From: Paenibacillus_I sp035510375
GTDB lineage: Bacteria; Bacillota; Bacilli; Paenibacillales; Paenibacillaceae
Assembly: GCF_035510375.1 (NCBI RefSeq)
Contig: NZ_DATKHG010000016.1
DNA length: 64,000 nucleotides
Direction: 5' to 3' (one strand)
Positions 58,546 through 64,000 of the stretch are shown here, piece by piece. The position numbers and the translations under genes are program-made. Position 1 is the first letter of the stretch. Each line of letters starts with the position of its first letter. The notes under the pieces were generated by a model. The model saw only the letters and a list, made by a program, of their open reading frames with translations, was not told the DNA's origin and made no database searches.

Positions 58546-59658
58546 CTAGTCGCCCTCCCTCAGCAGCCGCTCCAGACGCTGCAAATCCTCAGGCAACGAC
58601 GCGCGGAACGTCACGCGCTCGCCCGTCATCGGGTGCGTGAATGCGAGCTCCCAGGCGTGCAGCGCCTGCCTTCCGGCCGCCTCATTGGCCGCGGCCCGCC
58701 ATTCCGCAGCAGTCTCCTCGCCGTCATGCCTATCCGCGGCCGTCCCCATCGTCCGCCACTCCGCAGCAGCCTTCGCTTCGCGACCTTGCATTTCGGCGGC
58801 AGTCGCCGCCGCCTGCCGCGGCTTGGCAGGCTCATCAGCCGTCATCCGCCGCTTCAAGGCGGCCTCACCCGTCCCGATACCGTACATTTTGTCGCCGATC
58901 AACGGGCAGCCGATGTGCCGCATATGAACGCGAATCTGGTGGGTGCGCCCCGTCTCGAGCTTTAACCGGACCAAGGAAGCGGACCCCGCTCCGCCCCGGT
59001 AAATCTCCACCGTCTCATAGTGCGTCACCGACGGGTAACCATCCGGCGTGACGATGCGAATATGCGGCGCATCCGGATTGCGGTCGATCGGCGCATCGAC
59101 CGTGCCCGAAGCCGGCTCCGGTTTGCCGAACACATACGCGATATACGTCTTGTCGACCTCGCCGCGCTGCATTTGCTCCGACAGCTGCTGATGCACATAC
59201 CCGTTTTTGGCCACGGCCACCACGCCCGACGTCTCCTGATCGAGCCGGTGAACGGGCCTGAACCGGAACGATTCGCCGCGCGACTGCCACAGATGGACGA
59301 CGCCGTTCGCCAGCGTATGCGTATAATGGCCATGCGTCGGATGGACGATGATCCCTGCCTCTTTATTCAGAATCAGCAGATGCGGATCCTCGTACACGAT
59401 ATCAAGCGGCATCTCCTGCGGCAAAATATCGTCCGAACGCTCACGCTCCATTCGGAGCGCGACTTCATCCCCCGCCTTCACCTTCGCCGTCGTGTAGACG
59501 CGCCGCCCGTTCAGCGTCAGGCCCTCCTCCGTCAGCTTCAGCCTGGACAACAGCTTGCGGGAAACGCCGAGCCTTTTCTCCAGCACGGTGCGGACGGTCA
59601 TCCCCTCATCCCGGGGATCGACCGTCAGCGTGATCGGCTCGTAATAACGCTCGCTCAT
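58546..59658 (-). CDS. RluA-family pseudouridine synthase with an internal insertion
   Basis: A 370-residue RNA pseudouridine synthase. The N-terminal S4-like region is 20-70; the catalytic motif is RPVHRLDQETSG with Asp140; LETGRTHQIRVHM and GCPLIGDKMYG are conserved. Between DKMYGIG (about 261) and RQALHAWEL (about 330) lie some 65 extra residues, low in complexity and containing AAEWR twice (AAEWRTMG, AAEWRAAA). Standard RluA proteins have fewer than 10 residues there. The start overlaps the cobalamin adenosyltransferase stop as ATGA. It modifies uridines in rRNA or tRNA; the target site cannot be told. Confidence 0.9.
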   Translation of the reverse strand: MSERYYEPITLTVDPRDEGMTVRTVLEKRLGVSRKLLSRLKLTEEGLTLNGRRVYTTAKVKAGDEVALRMERERSDDILPQEMPLDIVYEDPHLLILNKEAGIIVHPTHGHYTHTLANGVVHLWQSRGESFRFRPVHRLDQETSGVVAVAKNGYVHQQLSEQMQRGEVDKTYIAYVFGKPEPASGTVDAPIDRNPDAPHIRIVTPDGYPSVTHYETVEIYRGGAGSASLVRLKLETGRTHQIRVHMRHIGCPLIGDKMYGIGTGEAALKRRMTADEPAKPRQAAATAAEMQGREAKAAAEWRTMGTAADRHDGEETAAEWRAAANEAAGRQALHAWELAFTHPMTGERVTFRASLPEDLQRLERLLREGD

Positions 59659-60230
59659 TGCGATTTCGGCTTGCGAAACACATTGGCGCTTCGCACGTAC
59701 TCGACGTCCGCTACGCCAAGTCGGGCATTGGCGACCCGCGCCGCCGCGAAGAAGTAATCCGACAGCCGGTTCAAATAGGTAACGGCGTGCGCATTCACGT
59801 TATGCTCGGCGGCAAGCGTGACGCAGCGGCGTTCGGCTCGCCGGCATACGGTGCGGCATACGTGCAGCAGCGCCGCCTCCTCCGAGCCTCCCGGCAAAAT
59901 AAACCGCGCAAGCTCCGGCGCCTGCGTGATGTATGCGTCGATCTCCGACTCCAGCCGGGCGATCGGCTCCGCTCCCATCTTGTACACCGAAGGCTCGTTA
60001 GCGAATGCCAGGTCGGAGCCGCAATCGAACAGCTCCTGCTGGATGTCGGCAAGCTGCGCCGCCATGTCGTCGAGCTTGCCCGACCGAACCAATGCGGCCG
60101 CCGCTTGTCCGACGAACGCGTTCAGCTCGTCGATCGTCCCGTAGGCCTCGACGCGCGCATCGTCCTTGCGGACGCGGCCTCCTTTTAACGAAGTTTGGCC
60201 GGCATCCCCCGTGCGTGTATACAATCTCAT
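59655..60230 (-). CDS. Cob(I)alamin adenosyltransferase, PduO type
   Basis: A 191-residue PduO/CobO-like ATP:cob(I)alamin adenosyltransferase: RLYTRTGDAGQTSLKGGRV at the N-terminus binds ATP, AYGTIDELNAFVG, IQQELFDCGSDLA, and RAERRCV...LNRLSDYFFAAARVAN are family signatures. It converts cobalamin to adenosylcobalamin, or salvages it. It overlaps the pseudouridine synthase start by 4 bp. No other cobalamin gene or B12 riboswitch was seen in the window. Confidence 0.93.
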   Translation of the reverse strand: MRLYTRTGDAGQTSLKGGRVRKDDARVEAYGTIDELNAFVGQAAAALVRSGKLDDMAAQLADIQQELFDCGSDLAFANEPSVYKMGAEPIARLESEIDAYITQAPELARFILPGGSEEAALLHVCRTVCRRAERRCVTLAAEHNVNAHAVTYLNRLSDYFFAAARVANARLGVADVEYVRSANVFRKPKSQ

Positions 60231-60294
60231 TTATTCCGCCCCTTCCCGCAAAATAATCCAGTTTTCACTATACCATACCGGGGCAACCCGGAAA

Positions 60295-60331
60295 AAGAAA
60301 AGAAGCCTCCCGCGAGACTTCTTCCCGAAAC
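60295..60331 (-). terminator. Terminator after the Spo0E-like gene
   Basis: AGAAGTCTC and GAGGCTTCT (one U-G pair) form a hairpin with a 4-nt loop on the minus strand, followed by TTTTCTTTTT. Confidence 0.75.
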
Positions 60332-60346
60332 ACGAATCGGCCGATC

Positions 60347-60526
60347 CTAGCCGTTCGCGCACATCTTGGTGTTTTTCATATATTCGTTGATTTTTTTGTC
60401 GAGCTTGCGGCTGATGGCGATCACTTTGTCCGAATTGAACGATGATTCCTCCATATAGGTCAGCACCATTTTGCTGCGCAGCAGGTTGATTTCGTCTTCA
60501 AGCTTGCGGATCGCTGCGGGATTCAT
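60347..60526 (-). CDS. Spo0E-family aspartyl-phosphate phosphatase-like protein, 59 aa
   Basis: A 59-residue two-helix protein: LEDEINLLRSKMVLTYMEES, then SFNSDKVIAISRKLDKKINE. The pattern (I-x-x-L-R near the start; S-x-x-L-D-x-x-I after the loop) matches Spo0E-like phosphatases, which remove phosphate from Spo0A and oppose entry into sporulation. The canonical SQELD motif reads SRKLD here. AAGGA lies 9 nt before the ATG, which sits 6 bp after the aminotransferase stop. It is too short for a simple ORF cutoff but has a clear family pattern. Confidence 0.8.
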   Translation of the reverse strand: MNPAAIRKLEDEINLLRSKMVLTYMEESSFNSDKVIAISRKLDKKINEYMKNTKMCANG

Positions 60527-60532
60527 CGGCGG

Positions 60533-61753
60533 TCATCCTTTTTTCACCGATTCGACGAACGCGCCGATCCTCTCGAGCGCTTCGGTCAGTTGCGGCACCG
60601 AGGTCGCGTACGAGCAGCGCAGATGCCCTTCCCCCCCGAGTCCGAAAACGTTGCCCGGCACGGCGGCCACGCCCGCTTCCTTCAGCAGCCTCTCTGCGAA
60701 GGTTTCGGAATCGAGGCCGGTGCCGGCGACCGACGGAAATACGTAGAAGGCGCCATGCGGCTCGAAGCAGTCAAGGCCGATATCCCGGAAGCCCTTCACC
60801 ATCAGCCTGCGGCGCTGGTTGTAGGACTCCACCATCCGGTCCTTCTCGCCAAGGCCGTTCTTGAGTGCCTCGAGCGCGGCCACCTGCCCCATAATCGGCG
60901 CGCACATGATGGTATACTGGTGGATTTTCAGCATGGCGGCGATCAGCTCCGAATGTCCGCAAGCATAGCCCATCCGCCAGCCGGTCATGGCGAACGCCTT
61001 CGAGAACCCGCTGACCAGAATCGTCCGGTCGCGCATGCCGGGCACGGACGCAAAGCTGGCATGGTTTCCGTTATAGCTCAATTCGGCATAAATTTCGTCG
61101 GAGATGACGATCAAATCGTGCTTTTCCACGACCCGGGCGATCGGCAGCCAGTCCTCGTACGTCATAATGCCGCCCGTCGGGTTGCTCGGATAGCACAGAA
61201 TCAGCACCTTGGAGCGCGGCGTGATGCTCGCCTCCAATTGCTCGGCCTTGAGCTTGAACTCGTCCTTGGCAAACGTCTCGATGCCGACCGGAATACCTCC
61301 GCCGAGGGACGTGATCGGAGAATACGTTATGTAGCACGGTTCAGGGATCAAAATTTCATCACCCGGCTCGACCAGCGCGCGCAGGGCCAGATCGATCGCT
61401 TCGCTTCCTCCGACCGTTACCAATATTTCATTCGACGGATCGTAACCGACCGCGAAACGGTTATGCAAATATTCGCCGATCGCCTCGCGGAGCTCCGGCA
61501 TGCCTGCGTTGGACGTATACTGCGTTTTTCCCGCTTCGAGCGCGGATACGCACGCATCCCTCACATGCCACGGTGTAACGAAATCGGGCTCGCCGACGCC
61601 GAGCGTGATGATGTCTTTCCGTCCGCTCGCGAGATCAAAGAAACGGCGGATGCCGGAAGGCTTGAGCGAACGCGCGCCGGGCGCCAAGTATTCCGACATC
61701 GAAGCGCGTGCAGTCTTGGGCGAGGCGGGTTGTTGCTCCTTGTCTTTAATCAT
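60533..61753 (-). CDS. PLP-dependent aminotransferase (aromatic/PatA-type)
   Basis: A 406-residue class I/II aminotransferase. Conserved elements: RKDIITLGVGEPDFVTPWHV, the cofactor phosphate loop VTVGGSEAIDLAL, CYPSNPTGGIMTYE, ISDEIYAELSY, and Schiff-base Lys in VSGFSKAFAMTGWRMGY. AAGGAGA lies 8 nt before the ATG. It follows the Lrp/AsnC-family gene by 14 bp; the pairing of an AsnC regulator with an aminotransferase is common in Bacillales and suggests amino-acid-responsive control. Substrates are probably aromatic or branched amino acids. Confidence 0.9.
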   Translation of the reverse strand: MIKDKEQQPASPKTARASMSEYLAPGARSLKPSGIRRFFDLASGRKDIITLGVGEPDFVTPWHVRDACVSALEAGKTQYTSNAGMPELREAIGEYLHNRFAVGYDPSNEILVTVGGSEAIDLALRALVEPGDEILIPEPCYITYSPITSLGGGIPVGIETFAKDEFKLKAEQLEASITPRSKVLILCYPSNPTGGIMTYEDWLPIARVVEKHDLIVISDEIYAELSYNGNHASFASVPGMRDRTILVSGFSKAFAMTGWRMGYACGHSELIAAMLKIHQYTIMCAPIMGQVAALEALKNGLGEKDRMVESYNQRRRLMVKGFRDIGLDCFEPHGAFYVFPSVAGTGLDSETFAERLLKEAGVAAVPGNVFGLGGEGHLRCSYATSVPQLTEALERIGAFVESVKKG

Positions 61754-61767
61754 GGCGCAGCTCTCCT

Positions 61768-62259
61768 TTACGGCGAAATGACAAGGCGGTTATCGCCTTC
61801 GGTTTCCTCGAAAATAATGCCGTCCTGCTTGTATTTTTTGAGAATGAAGAACGTTTTGGTGGACAGCACCGAATCGATCGGAGACAGCTTATTCGACACG
61901 AACGAAGCGACCTCCTTGAGCGTCTTGCCCTCTACCTCAACCAGCAAGTCGTAAGCGCCCGACATCAGGTATACCGATTTAACCTCGGGATACAAATAGA
62001 TGCGTTCCGCAATGCTGTCGAAGCCGCGACCGCGTTCCGGCGTAATCTGCACCTCGATCAGCGCCGTTACCTTCTCGTCGTCCACCTTGCTCCAGTTCAC
62101 GACGGTCGCATATTTCACGATCACGTGCTCGTCTTCCATTTCGGTTATCGCCTGCTTGACGTCCGCTTCCGGCACGCCCAGCATGGTCGAGATCAATTCC
62201 GCTCCGCGGCGCGCATCTTCCTTGAGCAGCTCCAATATTTTCAGCTTCAGTCCATCCAT
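61768..62259 (-). CDS. Lrp/AsnC-family transcriptional regulator
   Basis: A 163-residue Lrp/AsnC regulator: an N-terminal helix-turn-helix (LKILELLKEDARRGAELIST with LGVPEADVKQAITEM) and a C-terminal RAM ligand-binding domain (VTALIEVQITPERGRGFDSI, VYLMSGAYDLLVEVEGKTLK). GGAGG is 8 nt before the ATG. It is directly upstream of the aminotransferase gene and likely regulates it in response to an amino acid. Confidence 0.93.
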   Translation of the reverse strand: MDGLKLKILELLKEDARRGAELISTMLGVPEADVKQAITEMEDEHVIVKYATVVNWSKVDDEKVTALIEVQITPERGRGFDSIAERIYLYPEVKSVYLMSGAYDLLVEVEGKTLKEVASFVSNKLSPIDSVLSTKTFFILKKYKQDGIIFEETEGDNRLVISP

Positions 62260-62397
62260 CGTCGCAACCTCCTGCAGTCCGTCTGCGATTAATACTCTCT
62301 ATCTTACAACGATTAACCGTTTCCTGCAAAAAGAAAATAAACGCCGATTATGTAATCCGGACGGGGCCTCCCGCCCGGTATGCGATCTTGGGGCCGC

Positions 62398-63066
62398 TTA
62401 TGGCACATGCACCGTTTTGACATGGTCGAAGTGAATATAGACGGGCTGTCCGGCGGCGTTCGCCAGCTCGATCATTCCGTCTTCCATTTGTTTAAGGATG
62501 CCGGTTTTGTTGGGATGATCGCCCAGATCGAGCACCACGAATTCTCCGATAAGCTTGCGGATTTGTTGATCGAACGTGCGCGCCAGCGAGATGGGCGACG
62601 GTTTCAGCGGAAATTGCTCCGGCGGCAAAGTATAGGGCGTCACGTCGGGATGGTAAGGGGACAAATATTTCAAATGGCTGAGCGAAACGATGACCGTGTG
62701 ATAGACGGGCGAATAAAAAGTGAAATAGTCGTTCATGACGCTTGTGACGTAGCCGTGAATCGATTGCGAGCCGGCAATGTACAGCTCCGAAAACATGCCT
62801 TTGGCGTTGAACAGCACCTTGCGGTAGGATATCGGATCCGACTGGGGCTCGTAGGGCATCTCCGGGACCGCTTCCGTCGACTCTTCCTGCGATGCCGGCC
62901 GCAGCTGCTTTACGTGCACAAGCGGAATGTAATAGAAGTGGCTGGCGCCGCGGATTACTATAATGTCCTGGCCGAGATCGATCATTTTGCCGCGGAGCGG
63001 CACTCCTTTGCCGGCAACCTCGACCTCAACCGGCTTGTCAAGCAGCGGATGGTTGGGGTTCTTCAT
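62398..63066 (-). CDS. DUF2642-domain protein
   Basis: A 222-residue protein with two Sm-like beta-barrel DUF2642 units: one near 20-60 (GKGVPLRGKMIDLGQDIIVI, HFYYIPLVHVKQLR) and one at the C-terminus (IRKLIGEFVVLDLGDHPNKT, GQPVYIHFDHVKTVHV). A middle stretch carries MFSELYIAGSQSIHGYVTSV. AAGGAGG is 6 nt before the ATG at 63066. DUF2642 proteins are typical of spore formers and some are spore coat-associated. A related, disrupted gene lies immediately upstream. Confidence 0.8.
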   Translation of the reverse strand: MKNPNHPLLDKPVEVEVAGKGVPLRGKMIDLGQDIIVIRGASHFYYIPLVHVKQLRPASQEESTEAVPEMPYEPQSDPISYRKVLFNAKGMFSELYIAGSQSIHGYVTSVMNDYFTFYSPVYHTVIVSLSHLKYLSPYHPDVTPYTLPPEQFPLKPSPISLARTFDQQIRKLIGEFVVLDLGDHPNKTGILKQMEDGMIELANAAGQPVYIHFDHVKTVHVP

Positions 63067-63157
63067 CGGTTTCCTCCTTTCTTGTTCGAATGCACGGTGC
63101 CTGTCCACAGCCATCCTGCCAAGAATCGGATCAACACGCGCCGTTCCAATGAATGGG

Positions 63158-63206
63158 GCGGAGCGAGCAACGTATGCCTGCCGCATGTTTCTGCGCCTCG
63201 CTCCGC
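63158..63206. other. Inverted repeat in the intergenic region between DUF2642 genes
   Basis: GCGGAGCGAG at 63158-63167 and CTCGCTCCGC at 63197-63206 are a perfect 10-bp inverted repeat separated by 29 bp. No T-run follows. Nothing else is supported in the 63067-63306 gap. Confidence 0.5.
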
Positions 63207-63306
63207 TTAAGCAGGTTGGATGCAAACGGTTTGTGCACGGACTTGCGATGCCGGTTCGACGAGCCTCTTCCTGGAGGCATAGGCGCCGTTTCCGGCATTC
63301 GCCGTT

Positions 63307-63860
63307 TTATCGTCTTCCGCCCGATTTGCCCCCTGATTTTCCCCCTGATTTGCCGCCGGATTTGCCGTCGTTCTTGTTGTCTTTCTTGTTGTCTTTCTTG
63401 TTGTCTTTCTTGTTGTCGTTTTTGTTGCCGCCGCTTTTGCCGCCGGTTTTATGCGGGCTGACCGTTTTGATATGGAACAACGGAATACGCATCACTTCTT
63501 TATCGCGCACCAGCAGCAGCGTGTCGCCGGATACCTCGACGATGAAGCCTTCTACTTTCTCGGGTCCGCCCCAGTTGATTTTGACGAACCGCTGGTTCAG
63601 CCGGCGGAGCACGCCGTTAAAGTTTTCCGCGATAATGTGGGCAGCCTGGCCGCTTCTGCCATCGCTTCTGCCTCCGCTTTTGCCGCCGCTCTTGCCTCCG
63701 CTTTTCGAGCCTTCCGTGATGCTTTTAATATGGTTCGTGTTGACGTAAACAATGCCTTCTTTCGTGACGACGACCAGATAGTCGCTGTGAACCGCGATCA
63801 CCCGGCCGACGATCGAATCGGGACCGCCGCGGTTGATTTTTACCGTCTTTCCGACAAAAC
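63307..63860 (-). pseudogene. DUF2642-like gene, 5' end interrupted by an IS66-type element
   Basis: The frame stays open from the IS junction at 63860 down to the stop at 63307 and reads RFVGKTVKINRGGPDSIVGR at its start, matching an internal repeat, LNQRFVKINWGGPEKVEG. Without the original start, the only in-frame start codon near the junction is a GTG at about 63804. The product has two Sm-like units separated by a Gly-Ser-Lys-rich linker, and a tail of KKDN repeats and GGKS repeats. It probably once resembled a coat-associated DUF2642 protein; a shortened product of about 165 residues could still be made. Confidence 0.7.
63371..63418 (-). repeat. 12-bp tandem repeat encoding (K-D-N-K)n
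   Basis: Four back-to-back copies of TTCTTGTTGTCT (last base of the fourth differs), in frame, encoding the Lys-Asp-Asn-Lys stretch in the disrupted DUF2642-like gene. Flanking GGKS-coding repeats of the same 12-bp length occur on both sides. Copy number is prone to slippage. Confidence 0.85.
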
Positions 63861-64000
63861 GTAAGCGTCAAATAGTCCCCACCTGTATATCAGATGGGGA
63901 CTTTGTTAATCTATGATTATCAGACATCCGATTGGATTGGCTTACGGCAAGTCTGCGGCAATGCATCCGACCACGGGAGCAGCTTGTCGAGCGCCTGGGG
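63861..64000. mobile_element. IS66-family insertion sequence, one end (truncated by the window)
   Basis: The sequence GTAAGCGTCAAATAGTCCCC starting at 63861 has the GTAAGCG end characteristic of IS66-family inverted repeats. Inside it lie a hairpin (AGTCCCCA/TGGGGACT at 63874-63902) and the C-terminal end of a transposase. The element continues beyond the window. The 8 bases before it, GACAAAAC, should be one copy of the target duplication. Confidence 0.75.
63920..64000 (-). CDS. C-terminal end of an IS66-family transposase (partial)
   Basis: The last 26 codons of a minus-strand reading frame that enters from beyond the window. The peptide has the LDKLLPWSDALPQTCRK pattern typical of the IS66 transposase C-terminal element (LLPW followed by C-R/K). 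It stops 59 bp inside the predicted inverted repeat, the usual position. Confidence 0.75.
   Translation of the reverse strand, partial: PQALDKLLPWSDALPQTCRKPIQSDV

Noticed and set aside
59655..60400. Cobalamin riboswitch ahead of the adenosyltransferase gene
   Set aside because: No B12-box or long structured leader is visible; only about 65 bp separate it from the terminator of the upstream gene.
63330..63720. CRISPR-like array
   Set aside because: The short 12-bp repeats are in frame, encode KKDN and GGKS, and have no spacers of uniform length.

Overview
The window reads as a chromosomal segment of an endospore-forming Gram-positive bacterium of the Paenibacillus/Cohnella type. The evidence is high-GC coding sequence with strong AAGGAGG-type ribosome binding sites, a Spo0E-family phosphatase gene, a CotD-like spore coat gene, CUT1 sugar transporters without their own ATPases, CcpA-type cre sites, and large secreted GH31 enzymes. 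Almost all genes are on the minus strand. No rRNA, tRNA, CRISPR array or prophage was seen.

Layout, left to right. (1) 1-12008: a minus-strand catabolic operon running leftward from a LacI regulator: two ABC permeases, an amidohydrolase, an Asp/Glu-racemase-like protein, a GH38 alpha-mannosidase, a class II aldolase, a four-carbon acid sugar kinase, a GH36/raffinose-synthase-like enzyme, and a gene cut by the window edge. Two identical GGGAACGTTCCC palindromes and a cre site lie upstream. (2) 12276-13658: two tiny plus-strand genes, a GNAT acetyltransferase and a CotD-like gene. (3) 13711-17184: a six-gene minus operon (double DUF2249, NnrS/heme-copper-oxidase-like membrane protein, DUF59 protein, unknown, V4R protein, LpdD-like protein) behind a perfect TGTGA-N6-TCACA box at -41.5. 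(4) 17223-24504: a sugar ABC system with a YesMN-type two-component system; a second binding-protein gene sits between the kinase and regulator genes. (5) 24682-37115: an anaerobic/nitrate region: NarI-like cytochrome b, molybdopterin oxidoreductase, 4x[4Fe-4S] protein, Rieske protein, a NarK transporter fused to a PAS domain, a RIC di-iron repair protein, a radical SAM/SPASM protein, a Crp/Fnr regulator, a DUF2249 protein and a coproporphyrinogen/protoporphyrinogen oxidase. TGTGA-N6-TCACA-like boxes recur in front of these units. (6) 37132-38730: a GGDEF protein whose EAL half has been removed by an in-frame deletion. (7) 38938-54547: a cluster matching the cycloalternan (ctsUVWXYZ) system: LacI regulator, two permeases, binding protein, an intracellular GH15-like/GH31 fusion, and the secreted 3-alpha-isomaltosyltransferase (CtsY) and 6-alpha-glucosyltransferase (CtsZ) candidates. 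(8) 54637-54820: a four-dyad intergenic repeat. (9) 54994-63066: housekeeping genes (5'-3' exonuclease, MTHFR-like, two aminotransferases, ArsC-like, RluA, cobalamin adenosyltransferase, Spo0E-like, Lrp/AsnC, DUF2642). (10) 63307-64000: a second DUF2642-like gene whose 5' end is cut by an IS66-family element running off the window.

How it fits together. The two secreted GH31 enzymes should turn extracellular starch or maltodextrin into a cyclic tetrasaccharide; the adjacent transporter would import it and the cytoplasmic GH31 fusion would open it, under a LacI repressor and carbon catabolite control. Separately, a Crp/Fnr-type regulator appears to connect nitrate transport and reduction, nitrosative repair, heme synthesis and a poorly understood DUF2249/V4R/LpdD-like operon into one local regulon. 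All functional statements come from reading motifs and context; no database search was run.
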